Below the pieces are notes generated by a model. The model had not been told where the DNA came from. It saw only the letters and a program-made list of their open reading frames with translations, and searched no databases. Of a DNA stretch of 64,000 bases, positions 7,766 to 15,910 are shown in pieces; positions within the stretch are counted from its first letter, which is position 1; every line of letters starts with the position of its first letter. Position numbers and translations under genes: made by a program. The DNA is from Xanthobacteraceae bacterium (lineage in GTDB: Bacteria > Pseudomonadota > Alphaproteobacteria > Rhizobiales > Xanthobacteraceae), in the NCBI GenBank assembly GCA_022841625.1, contig JALHRD010000017.1, forward strand, positions 19,652 through 83,651. The letters run 5' to 3'.

Positions 7766-8896
7766 TTGAGCGATCGAGTTGCCACTATGCATGTCCGCTA
7801 CTCTCCGCTTGCGCAGCAGTTCGCCGAGGTCGATGCCGTATTCGATGAGTTGCGCGCGCTGGTCAAAAGCGGCGACTTCACACTCGGCAAGCCGGTGCAG
7901 GAATTCGAGCAATTGTTTGCGTCTGCCCTGGGTGTCAAACATGCGATCGGTGTCGGGTCCGGCACCGATGCGCTGAAAATCCCGCTACGGGCCCTTGGCA
8001 TCGGCCCCGGTGACGAGGTCATCACGGCCGCGAATACTTTCTATGCCACCGTCGGCGCCATTGCCGAAGCTGGCGCTAAGATCGTTCTGGTGGATTGCGA
8101 CGACACGTTCTGTCTCGATGTGGCGCAACTCGAACAGGCCATTACGCCGAATACGAAGGCGATCATGCCGGTTCACCTGACTGGCGACGTCGCCGAGATG
8201 CCGAGGATCATGGAAATCGCTCGCAAACACCGACTACGCGTCATCGAAGACGGTTGCCAGAGTCTGATGGGTGAGTTCAACGGCCAACGCGTTGGAACCT
8301 TCGGCGATGCTACCGCATTTTCCATGCATCCGTTGAAAATCATCAATGTCTGGGGTGACGCGGGCATCGTCGTCACCAATGACGACGACATGAATCGGCG
8401 GGTGCGACTGCTGCGCAATCATGGGCTGCGCAATCGCGATGAGATGGAAATCTTCGGATACAATTCGCGACTTGATTCCACTCAGGCCGTCGTCGGCAAA
8501 TGGATCGTGCGGCAGCTGCCGGATATCGTGGCCGGCCGCATCGCGGCAGCAGCGCATTACGACAAGGGCTTTGGCAGCATTTCCGGCGTGACCGTGCCGA
8601 AGCGGCGCAATTACACTAAGAATGTGTACCTGCTTTACGTGCTGTTCGTGGAACGGCGCGACACGCTGCTCAAGCATTGCCTTGACCGTGGCATCGAGGC
8701 CAAGATCCACTACCCGATCCCGCTTCACCTACAGGACGCGCTGAAACCTCTGGGCTACAAACCGGGAGATTTTCCAGTGGCCGAGAGACATTGCCGGGAG
8801 ACCATTAGCTTTCCGGTCGACCAGCATCTTAGCCGCGCCGAGCAGGATTACGTCATCGAGACGGTTCGAGAATTCTACGATGGGAAACGCGGATGA
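7766..8896 (+). CDS. DegT/DnrJ/EryC1-family PLP aminotransferase (first of two)
   Basis: A 376-residue sugar aminotransferase-like protein. GVGSGTDALKIPLRALGIG (about 59-77) and GPGDEVITAANTFYATVGA form the PLP phosphate-binding region. VIEDGCQSLMGEF carries the Asp that contacts the pyridine nitrogen. FSMHPLKIINVWGDAG contains the Schiff-base Lys. Such enzymes transaminate keto-sugars on nucleotide carriers, usually with glutamate. The start is TTG 7766, preceded by AGAGG at good spacing; ATG 7787 is the alternative. The end overlaps the next aminotransferase by four bases. Which sugar is used is not visible. Confidence 0.88.
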   Translation: MSDRVATMHVRYSPLAQQFAEVDAVFDELRALVKSGDFTLGKPVQEFEQLFASALGVKHAIGVGSGTDALKIPLRALGIGPGDEVITAANTFYATVGAIAEAGAKIVLVDCDDTFCLDVAQLEQAITPNTKAIMPVHLTGDVAEMPRIMEIARKHRLRVIEDGCQSLMGEFNGQRVGTFGDATAFSMHPLKIINVWGDAGIVVTNDDDMNRRVRLLRNHGLRNRDEMEIFGYNSRLDSTQAVVGKWIVRQLPDIVAGRIAAAAHYDKGFGSISGVTVPKRRNYTKNVYLLYVLFVERRDTLLKHCLDRGIEAKIHYPIPLHLQDALKPLGYKPGDFPVAERHCRETISFPVDQHLSRAEQDYVIETVREFYDGKRG

Positions 8897-10002
8897 CTGA
8901 CGTCAAAGTGCCATTTATCGATCTGCAGTTGCGTTTCCAGGAGGAGCGCGAAGAACTGCTCGCGTGCGTCGAGCGGGTGCTCGCCAAGGGGCATCTTGTG
9001 ATGACCCCGGAAGTGGCTGAGTTCGAGCAACAGGTTGTCGACTATACCGGCGCCAAGCACTGCGTCTCTTGCGGCAACGGCACCGACGGCCTGATGTTGG
9101 CGATGTGGGCGCTTGGCATCGGCAAAGGCGACGAAGTGATCACAACACCAATTTCATTTGTCGCGTCGACGGGATCGATTGCGCATGTTGGAGCGACACC
9201 GATTTATGCTGACGTGCGCGACGACCAAAATATCGATCCAGCCGAAATTGAAAAAAAGATCACGCCGAAAACCAAGGCCATCATGCCTGTGCATTGGGGC
9301 GGCCGGGTCGCCGACATGAATGCCATCATGGATATCGCGAAGCGGCACAAGTTGCTGATCGTCGAAGACTCGGCCCAATCAATGGGCGCATATTACCATG
9401 GTCAGCACGGCGGCACATTCGGCGAAGCCGGGACGATCTCCACCCATCCGTTGAAGAATCTCAATGCCATCGGCGACGGCGGGATGCTGCTGACTAACGA
9501 CGACGAGGTGGCACGCAAGACCCGGCTCTATCGAAACCACGGCCTGCAGGACCGTGATACTTGCGTGCTATACGGCGTGAATTCACGCCTCGACGTCTTG
9601 AACGCCGAGGTTCTCAAATATCGGCTGACTCGGCTAGATGATGTAATCGGGCGGCGCCGGCGCAACGTTGCAATCTATCAGGACAAGATCCGAGCAAAGC
9701 AGGTCTACATCCCACCGGTTCGCAGCCATGAAAAGCACTCTTACGTCATGTTCCTGGTACAGGCGGACAATCGCGACGCGCTCAAGGCACACCTTGAAAA
9801 GCACGGCGTCCAGTCGCTGGTTTATTACGGCACGCCGCTGCACTTACACCCGGCTGCCACGAAGCTCGGCTACAAACGCGGCGACTTCCCAGTTGCCGAG
9901 CGGCAGGCCGATCGGGTGCTCGCACTTCCCCACCATCAGCACCTCACGCCGGAGCAGATTGTTCAGGTGGCGGAAGCGGTGAACGAGTTCTACGGCGCAT
10001 AA
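8893..10002 (+). CDS. DegT/DnrJ/EryC1-family PLP aminotransferase (second of two)
   Basis: A 369-residue paralogue of the preceding gene. CGNGTDGLMLAMWALGIG and GDEVITTPISFVASTGSI form the PLP pocket, IVEDSAQSMGAYYHG carries the pyridine-ring Asp, and ISTHPLKNLNAIGDGG holds the PLP Lys. The second enzyme is diverged from the first, for example in the active-site loop after the Lys (NLNAIGDGG against IINVWGDAG). This suggests different substrates or two amination steps rather than a recent duplication. The ATG overlaps the previous stop, so the two are translationally coupled. Confidence 0.88.
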   Translation: MTDVKVPFIDLQLRFQEEREELLACVERVLAKGHLVMTPEVAEFEQQVVDYTGAKHCVSCGNGTDGLMLAMWALGIGKGDEVITTPISFVASTGSIAHVGATPIYADVRDDQNIDPAEIEKKITPKTKAIMPVHWGGRVADMNAIMDIAKRHKLLIVEDSAQSMGAYYHGQHGGTFGEAGTISTHPLKNLNAIGDGGMLLTNDDEVARKTRLYRNHGLQDRDTCVLYGVNSRLDVLNAEVLKYRLTRLDDVIGRRRRNVAIYQDKIRAKQVYIPPVRSHEKHSYVMFLVQADNRDALKAHLEKHGVQSLVYYGTPLHLHPAATKLGYKRGDFPVAERQADRVLALPHHQHLTPEQIVQVAEAVNEFYGA

Positions 10003-10008
10003 GACACC

Positions 10009-10671
10009 ATGCCCGGACAACCTATCCTCGTCATTGCTCCGCATGCCCTTGACGAGGTTTTGGGCTGCGGTGGTGTCATCGCGCTCCATTCGGCGTCCGG
10101 CAGCCCAGTCCACGTTCTTGTCCTGTGCGGCGACGGAAGCGGCCTCGACAGTAGGCGGCGCGAAGCCGCCGCGCAGGCCGCCGCGGTCCTTGGCGCCGAA
10201 GCACCCCGCTTCGCCGGCTTCCCGGAGAACCGAAGCGACACGATCCCTCTCAGCGACCTCGTCCACGTCATCGAGGGCATGGTGAACGAGTTGAAGCCGG
10301 CGACGGTCTATGTTTGCCACGGCGGAAACCTCAATATCGACCACCAAAATGCCTTCCGCGCCGCTGCAACGGCCCTGCGACCGATACCTGGAAGCCCGAT
10401 CAGTGCATTCTATTGCTATGAGATCGCTTCAAGCACCGACTGGGCGCCCCCCAGCTTCGGTGACGGATTCCGCCCATCACATTTTGTGGAGATTACGCCG
10501 GTACTCGGTCGCAAGCTGGCAGCGCTGAATAACTATGCGTTCGACATGCGGCCCGAGCCGCACGCGCGCTCGATTAGTGCGATCGAAAACCTCGCCCGCA
10601 TGCGCGGTGCAAGTGTCGGCATCGCGGCCGCTGAGGCATTCACGGTGATGCGGATGGTTGTGCGCGCCTAG
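10009..10671 (+). CDS. PIG-L/LmbE-family deacetylase-like protein with altered zinc motif
   Basis: A 220-residue protein of the N-acetylglucosaminyl-PI/bacillithiol-type deacetylase fold. The N-terminal zinc motif, usually PHPDDE, reads PHALDE at residues 11-16, so the His and the final Asp-Glu remain but Pro-Asp is replaced by Ala-Leu. GCGGVIAL follows as in the family. The second metal segment HGGNLNIDHQ at about 104-113 keeps the Asp-His. It is the last gene of the operon, 6 bp after the second aminotransferase. A role in removing an N-acetyl group from a sugar intermediate is likely. Activity is uncertain because of the altered motif. Confidence 0.78.
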   Translation: MPGQPILVIAPHALDEVLGCGGVIALHSASGSPVHVLVLCGDGSGLDSRRREAAAQAAAVLGAEAPRFAGFPENRSDTIPLSDLVHVIEGMVNELKPATVYVCHGGNLNIDHQNAFRAAATALRPIPGSPISAFYCYEIASSTDWAPPSFGDGFRPSHFVEITPVLGRKLAALNNYAFDMRPEPHARSISAIENLARMRGASVGIAAAEAFTVMRMVVRA

Positions 10672-10685
10672 CCCAACGCCGCATC

Positions 10686-11381
10686 TTAGAGAAGCCCGGC
10701 CAACCGAGCGCGCAGAATAAGACTCATGGTCGGGCCGTCGCAAATCGTTCCATCATGCACCAGCGCATCGATCTCGCCCTTAGGGATGATTTGGATGCTT
10801 TCAATTCCCTCGCCCTGCTGCGGCGCACCCACAGTTTCGATTCGCGCCGCGAACATTTTGAGATTTTCCGATGTCAGTGCGGTGCTGGTGAAAACCTGCC
10901 CAAGCGGGATGATTTCAGTCGGCGCAGCCCCCATTTCCTCCGCCAATTCAAGTCTTGCCACCTGCATGGGATCGTCTGCCGGCAGCAGATGGCCTTGCGG
11001 CGCTTCCACAAACCAGCGACGCGGGGCGTGACGAAAGATCCGGATGAGCGCGATGCCATCAGCCAAGATCGGCAGGATAACCACACCTCCCGTCGCAATG
11101 ACGCGGTTATAAAGCCCGAGCCTGCCGCCGGGAAAGGCCACGGCATCGCGCACGATATGGCCAATATAGACGTCATCCGCTAGCAGTCCCACGCGCAGGT
11201 CGTCGGTACGCCAGCCAGCAGCGGCGCGCTCCGAGCGAGCATATCGCTGCGCCTCCTGGATTTGATCAGTCTCAAACAGAATCTGTATTGGACAATCGGC
11301 TTGATCTTGAAACAGCGCCGATTCCGCGGCGCGGAGCGCTCGATAGCGCTGCAGCACGTACTCGTCGTCATAGGTCGGCAT
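10686..11381 (-). CDS. NUDIX hydrolase, ADP-ribose/nucleotide-sugar pyrophosphatase-like
   Basis: A 231-residue protein with a central NUDIX fold. The box aligns as EAPQGHLLPADDP followed by ARLELAEEMGA (about residues 137-160). The metal-binding glutamates of LELAEE are kept. The usual Arg of REL is Leu, and the first Glu of the box is Asp. The ADPR-pyrophosphatase-like elements YNRVIATGGVVILPI and IRIFRHAPRRWFVEAP precede the box. It converges on the preceding operon and may hydrolyse a nucleotide sugar, but this is only suggested by context. The divergent N-terminal 80 residues are not recognised. Confidence 0.78.
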   Translation of the reverse strand: MPTYDDEYVLQRYRALRAAESALFQDQADCPIQILFETDQIQEAQRYARSERAAAGWRTDDLRVGLLADDVYIGHIVRDAVAFPGGRLGLYNRVIATGGVVILPILADGIALIRIFRHAPRRWFVEAPQGHLLPADDPMQVARLELAEEMGAAPTEIIPLGQVFTSTALTSENLKMFAARIETVGAPQQGEGIESIQIIPKGEIDALVHDGTICDGPTMSLILRARLAGLL

Positions 11382-11500
11382 GGCTGTCTCGCAACAGAGA
11401 AATTCGGCTAAAGGCGGCGCTTCACCAAGAAGTCATTAACCATGTCGGAAATCCCGGGACCCCCGTCGATGGTTCACATGCGGGCACTTCAAGGAAATAC

Positions 11501-11540
11501 CGCATTTCATACACTAAAAAATGTCGCATTTCGTACACTA
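11501..11540. repeat. Tandem 16-bp direct repeats at 24-bp spacing
   Basis: CGCATTTCATACACTA (11501-11516) recurs as CGCATTTCGTACACTA (11525-11540), one mismatch apart, with an A/T-rich spacer. A GGGAGGAATAA sequence follows directly. The pair lies between the NUDIX start and a small gene and could be an operator pair or a mobile-element end. No nearby transposase supports the latter. Confidence 0.5.
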
Positions 11541-11615
11541 ACTGGGAGGAATAAGCTGCAGTGTTAAGCGCCTTTAAGGTCAGCCTGTGCTTCACTGCGA
11601 TGGTGGAGAATTCAA

Positions 11616-11819
11616 ATGGCGAGCGTCAAGACCAAGCCATTCCTGCTGCCCATCGAGCCCAGCTTTACCGCACATTGGCAAGCGGAAGAGCGCCGTCAAT
11701 CAACCCGCCTGTTCCTCAAGCAGCGGCTGGCCGAGCTTGATGCGTCGCCGCCGACTGCCCCTGATCTTCCTGACACAACGCCGGCGCCCACCACACGCGG
11801 TGGCCGGAAATCTGACTAA
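11616..11819 (+). CDS. Small hypothetical protein, 67 residues
   Basis: The gene starts at ATG 11616 with GGTGGAG upstream. The protein reads MASVKTKPFLLPIEPSFTAH, then a basic, Gln/Arg-rich helix (RRQSTRLFLKQRLAELDAS) and a Pro/Thr-rich tail ending GGRKSD. It has no signal peptide or membrane segment and no recognised domain. The tandem repeats and a good purine-rich site upstream favour a real gene, but codon evidence on so short a frame is weak. Confidence 0.4.
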   Translation: MASVKTKPFLLPIEPSFTAHWQAEERRQSTRLFLKQRLAELDASPPTAPDLPDTTPAPTTRGGRKSD

Positions 11820-12029
11820 TTAGGCCAAGCACCCAGACCTATCACGTCGCTGTCCCCTTGAATTGACGTCGCTTAACAGCACTGGTCTGCCTCCGCCATC
11901 AAAAATTGAGCCGATAGCTCCTGCGGAAACGGACGCTCACCCTGCGTGATCGGATGTCCGCGCCTTGTATCGCACGTCCCAATCCCTCATAAGCACGGAA
12001 AATTGAGATCTGGGATTTTCGAGGCCGCA

Positions 12030-12872
12030 TTGGACGCGCTAACCATCACGCTGATGCTGGCGGCTGCCGTCCTCCATGCTTCGTGGCACTCGCTCGTCAA
12101 ATCGGGCAGCCATGGCCTCGCGGTGCTAACCGGTATGTGCTTGGTCAGTTCGTTGGCCGCCACCTGCGTTCTGCCATTTGTGGCGCTACCGCCAAGCTCG
12201 GTATGGCCAATCCTGCTGGTCTCGATTGTACTTCATTGCGGATATCGTCTCTGCCTCGCGCAAGCCTACAAGTACGGGGACCTTAGCCAAGCCTATCCGA
12301 TGGCTCGCGGCATGGTGCCCGTGATTGCGGCGGCCTTGGCTCTACCACTGCTCGGGCAAGTACCGACGCCGGGTGAATTCCTCGGCATCGCCATCATCTC
12401 TGCCGGCCTGCTTGCGCTTGCCGGCGGGTCCTTCGGCAAACGGATTCCCGGACAGCTTCTCGTCGCCGCCGCGCTGGCGGCAACCGCCGTCGCTTCGTAT
12501 TCCGCAATCGACGCTTATGGAATTCGCCTGTCCGGTGATTGGATCTCGTATACGGCTTGGCTGATCGCGCTCGACAGCGGAATTTTCTTCGTGGTGGTCT
12601 GCCTTGTCGGCGGGCGGCCAATGCTGCGGGCGTTGGACGATCAACGGGGACGAACCCTCATTTCCGCCCTCCTCGGCCTGGGCTCGTTTTGCGTATTTCT
12701 GTGGGCACTCAGCCGAAGCCCAGTGGGTGCCGTGTCGGCGCTCCGCGAAACCAGCATCCTGTTCGCGACGCTGATCGGTATAGTCGTCCACGGTGACCGG
12801 CAATCGCCGTTGCGCATTGGCGCTGCCGTAATGGTCACCCTCGGAATAGTGGTGATCTCGGTTGTGTCGTAA
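12030..12872 (+). CDS. EamA/DMT-superfamily transporter
   Basis: About 280 residues with ten hydrophobic segments arranged as two EamA repeats. HASWHSLVKSG occurs in the first helix region, and LAQAYKYGDLSQAYPMARG before the fourth is typical of DMT exporters. RSPVGAVSALRETSILFATLIG repeats the pattern in the second half. The chosen start is TTG 12030, with GAGG five bases upstream, giving a protein that begins at the first membrane helix; GTG 11946 would add 28 residues of doubtful coding. The substrate is unknown. In this polysaccharide context it may export a small metabolite or a lipid-linked amino sugar, as ArnE/F-like relatives do. Confidence 0.82.
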   Translation: MDALTITLMLAAAVLHASWHSLVKSGSHGLAVLTGMCLVSSLAATCVLPFVALPPSSVWPILLVSIVLHCGYRLCLAQAYKYGDLSQAYPMARGMVPVIAAALALPLLGQVPTPGEFLGIAIISAGLLALAGGSFGKRIPGQLLVAAALAATAVASYSAIDAYGIRLSGDWISYTAWLIALDSGIFFVVVCLVGGRPMLRALDDQRGRTLISALLGLGSFCVFLWALSRSPVGAVSALRETSILFATLIGIVVHGDRQSPLRIGAAVMVTLGIVVISVVS

Positions 12873-13063
12873 CTCGCCGTAAGGCTTGAAGAAGCTTACC
12901 GCGGAACCGATCCGAAGGTTGATCGATCGGCCCGCGATGCGAGCCACTGTCTGCGCAACGGTTCCCTCGCCAACAAGTCCTTGGTCACCTCTACCCCGGA
13001 TGCTACTAATCGGCGCCACTCGCCGCGGGCGCGTTGGAAAGCTTGACCGGAATTTGCTTGCGA

Positions 13064-14491
13064 ATGGCCGAACAAATCACGCCCCTGATCATGTGTGGCG
13101 GCGCGGGGACGCGCCTGTGGCCGGCGTCGCGCGAAGATCGGCCGAAGCAATTCCTGCGGCTGCTCGGGCCGTATTCGACATTTCAGGATACCGTGCGGCG
13201 CGTATCGGATCCAAAACTGTTCGGCCGCCCCATTGTCATCACCAATCGGCAGTATCGCTTTCTGGTCGCCGAGCAATTGGAAGAAATCGGCGCCACCGCC
13301 GATATCCTTTTGGAGCCTGCCCGCCGCGATTCCGGTCCGGCGATTGTGGCGGGGACGGTTTTCGCCGAGCGCCGCGACGGCGGCGACCCCGTGACTGCCG
13401 TGCTGGCGGCGGATCATTCGGTCGCCGACCCACCAGGTTTCTGCGCCGCCTGCCGGACCGCCAAGCGCGCCGCCGAGGAAGGGCGGATCGTCACATTTGG
13501 AATTCGCCCCGACCGCCCGGCAACCGACTATGGCTATATCCGGCCCGGCGAAGTGCTCTCAGGCGAAATCAGCACGATCGCGAGTTTTGTCGAAAAACCA
13601 AACGCGGAGCGGGCAGCGACTTATGTGTCCGAGGGATACCTTTGGAATTCCGGCAATTTCCTGTTCCGTGCAAGCGTGCTGCTGAGCGAATATCGCGCCG
13701 CCGATGCCGCATCGGTCGACGCCGTCACCGCTGCCGTCGCAGCAGCGACGCAGGATCTTGGTTTCATCGTGCTCAATCTCGAATCGTTTGCGCGCGCCAC
13801 GGCGATATCGATGGATTACGCGGTGATGGAAAAAACCACACGTGCCGCGGTGCTGCCGGTGTCATTCGGCTGGTCCGATGTCGGCTCATGGGAGACGATC
13901 TGGCGGCTCGCCCCCAAGGATGCCACCGGCAACGCGATCGCCGGCACGGCGATTGCGGTCGATAGCCGTGGCTCGTATGTATTCTCTGAGAAATCGCAAG
14001 TCGCACTCTTGGGCGTCGAGGACTTGATCGTGGTCGCAACCGAAGATGCCGTCCTGGTCGTGCCTCGCGCTCGCGTCGACGGCATGAAGCAGTTGGTCGA
14101 TCACTTGCGAACCGTTTCGCCCTCGATTGTAAAGAATCACCTGAGCGTTCATCGTCCCTGGGGATCGTATCAATCGCTGGACAATGGCAGCCGCTATCAA
14201 GTCAAACGCATCGTCGTCAAGCCGAGCGGGCGACTGTCTCTGCAAATGCATCACCACCGGGCCGAACACTGGATCGTGGTGCGCGGCACGGCGTTGGTAA
14301 CGGTCGGTGAAGAATCCAGAGTGATCCACGAGAATGAATCAACCTATATTCCCATCGGAACGAAACATCGCCTGGAGAACCCCGGTAAAATCGATCTCGA
14401 ATTGATCGAGGTCCAAAGCGGCAGCTATCTGGGGGAAGATGATATTGTGCGGTTCGAAGACGATTATCGGCGATCTGGATCGGAGACGTAA
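13064..14491 (+). CDS. manC: Mannose-1-phosphate guanylyltransferase/mannose-6-phosphate isomerase
   Basis: A bifunctional cytoplasmic enzyme of about 475 residues making GDP-mannose. The nucleotidyltransferase motif GGAGTRLWPASR with RPKQF lies at about residues 9-27. VEKP and GYLWNSGNF follow at about 180-210. The C-terminal cupin, with LQMHHHRAEHWIVV at about 395, is the type II phosphomannose isomerase domain. The length matches CpsB/XanB/AlgA proteins. The start is ATG 13064; TTG 13034 is upstream in frame. gmhA follows two bases after the stop, linking GDP-mannose and heptose-phosphate synthesis in one operon. Confidence 0.94.
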   Translation: MAEQITPLIMCGGAGTRLWPASREDRPKQFLRLLGPYSTFQDTVRRVSDPKLFGRPIVITNRQYRFLVAEQLEEIGATADILLEPARRDSGPAIVAGTVFAERRDGGDPVTAVLAADHSVADPPGFCAACRTAKRAAEEGRIVTFGIRPDRPATDYGYIRPGEVLSGEISTIASFVEKPNAERAATYVSEGYLWNSGNFLFRASVLLSEYRAADAASVDAVTAAVAAATQDLGFIVLNLESFARATAISMDYAVMEKTTRAAVLPVSFGWSDVGSWETIWRLAPKDATGNAIAGTAIAVDSRGSYVFSEKSQVALLGVEDLIVVATEDAVLVVPRARVDGMKQLVDHLRTVSPSIVKNHLSVHRPWGSYQSLDNGSRYQVKRIVVKPSGRLSLQMHHHRAEHWIVVRGTALVTVGEESRVIHENESTYIPIGTKHRLENPGKIDLELIEVQSGSYLGEDDIVRFEDDYRRSGSET

Positions 14492-14493
14492 CT

Positions 14494-15096
14494 TTGCCTT
14501 TTTCCGCTGATGACTATGCGAAGGAATATGTTGACCGTTCGCGCGCCGCCGTCGAGCGCGCAGCGGGCGACGCAGCCTTTTTGGCATCGCTCATCCGCAT
14601 TGCCAAAGCGATCCAAAACTGCATCGACAATCGCGGGAAACTTCTGCTGTTCGGCAATGGTGGCAGCGCCGCCGACGCCCAACATCTTGCGGCGGAGTTC
14701 CTATCCCGCTTTTCGTCAGACCGCAGACCGCTGCCCGCCATCGCACTCACGACCGACACGTCGGTTCTCACCGCCATCGGCAATGACTATGGTTTCGAGC
14801 ATGTGTTTGAACGTCAGGTGCGCGGCCTCGGCCAGCCAAACGATATCGTCCTGGCCATCTCCACATCGGGCACCTCGCCAAATGTGCTCGCAGGACTGAA
14901 GGCCGCGCGCGCGCTCAGCGTCGCCACAATTGGTTTCATGGGATCGCGCCCGAGCCCGATGACGGCGCTCTGCGACTTCTGCGTCGTCGCACCCTCGGAT
15001 GAGACCCCCATCATCCAGCAGATTCACATCATGGCCGGCCATATTATTTGCGGTCTGGTCGAGCGTGCAACCATCGCCGCAAAACCTGGCCCGTGA
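14494..15096 (+). CDS. gmhA: Sedoheptulose-7-phosphate isomerase
   Basis: A SIS-domain enzyme of 200 residues that converts sedoheptulose 7-phosphate to D-glycero-D-manno-heptose 7-phosphate, the first step of heptose synthesis. LLLFGNGGSAADAQHLAAEF (about 49-68) is the phosphosugar-binding loop. AISTSGTSPNVL at about 123 is the second SIS signature. The C-terminal QQIHIMAGHIIC carries the metal-site His. The start is TTG 14494, two bases after manC. The end overlaps gmhB by four bases (GTGA). Confidence 0.93.
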   Translation: MPFSADDYAKEYVDRSRAAVERAAGDAAFLASLIRIAKAIQNCIDNRGKLLLFGNGGSAADAQHLAAEFLSRFSSDRRPLPAIALTTDTSVLTAIGNDYGFEHVFERQVRGLGQPNDIVLAISTSGTSPNVLAGLKAARALSVATIGFMGSRPSPMTALCDFCVVAPSDETPIIQQIHIMAGHIICGLVERATIAAKPGP

Positions 15097-15683
15097 CCCT
15101 CGCAGATCGACCAAAGCGCGCACTGTTTCTCGACCGCGATGGCGTCATCAATGTCGATCGCGGCTATGTTCACCGGATCGACCACTTCGAATTTATTCCG
15201 GGTATCTTCGAGCTGGCGCGCTTTGTCGCCATCGCGCTGCGATGGCCGATCATCGTCGCCACCAATCAATCGGGCATCGGGCGCGGCTATTTCGACGAGA
15301 CCGCCTATGACACGCTCACGCAGTGGATGCACGAACGGTTTCGCCAGGAAGGCGCGCCGCTGACGCACGTCTATCACTGCCCCTACCACCCGCTGCATGG
15401 CGTTGGCGCCTACCGGGTCGACCATCCTTGGCGCAAGCCGCGGCCAGGCATGTTCCAGCAAGCTGCGCGCGATTATGGCATTAGCCTGCCCGGCTCAGCC
15501 CTGATCGGTGACGCGATAACGGACATTCAAGCCGGTGACGCCGCGGGCATCCGGTTTCTGATCCGGCTCGCCCAAACGGATATGGCGGCCGCTGAGCAAG
15601 CTCCAGCGCACGCCTTGGCGGTAGACCTTGGCGACGCGCTACGGTTGCTCCAGAACTTCTCCAACCGCCTTGGCGGAGAATGA
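15093..15683 (+). CDS. gmhB: D-glycero-D-manno-heptose 1,7-bisphosphate 7-phosphatase
   Basis: A HAD-superfamily phosphatase of about 196 residues. The nucleophile motif FLDRDGVINVD occurs at about 11-21, then ATNQSGIGRGYF (motif II), a CPYHP zinc loop, WRKPRPGMF (motif III Lys) and LIGDAITDIQAG (motif IV). It removes the C7 phosphate from the heptose bisphosphate made by HldE. It starts at GTG 15093, overlapping gmhA; an upstream ATG at 15048 would lie inside gmhA. The hairpin at 15682 follows immediately and probably ends the operon. Confidence 0.93.
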   Translation: MTLADRPKRALFLDRDGVINVDRGYVHRIDHFEFIPGIFELARFVAIALRWPIIVATNQSGIGRGYFDETAYDTLTQWMHERFRQEGAPLTHVYHCPYHPLHGVGAYRVDHPWRKPRPGMFQQAARDYGISLPGSALIGDAITDIQAGDAAGIRFLIRLAQTDMAAAEQAPAHALAVDLGDALRLLQNFSNRLGGE

Positions 15684-15721
15684 TGACGATCAAACAGACC
15701 GCGACGCGTCATCCATTTTTT
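15682..15721 (+). terminator. Probable rho-independent terminator after gmhB
   Basis: GATGACG (15682-15688) pairs with CGTCATC (15707-15713) across an 18-base loop, followed by CA and six T residues (15716-15721). The stem overlaps the gmhB stop codon. The loop is rather long, so the call is moderate. The following bases to about 15830 are unusually A+T-rich for this window. Confidence 0.45.
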
Positions 15722-15910
15722 GATCAACGCCCGTCCAAAAAATTGTCATTAAAAATCAATTGGATAGAGTTATTTATGCAGTTTTCGCTTCTGCGGGATA
15801 TACTAACTATGCAAGCGTCGCGTGAACGACATCGTAATATCGACAAACTAACATAGACCACGCGGAACCGGCGAGCGGCGCCGCCATCTATCGATGCTTG
15901 AGGACCAGCC

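Noticed and set aside
11501-11540. Plasmid-type iterons or replication origin
   Set aside because: Only two copies, and no replication initiator gene, DnaA box cluster or partition gene lies nearby.
12886-13965. Long plus-strand frame rich in Arg and Ala overlapping manC
   Set aside because: It is the shadow of manC, which has full family motifs; the shadow's composition (Arg/Gly/Ala without hydrophobic pattern) is typical of a G+C-rich alternative frame.
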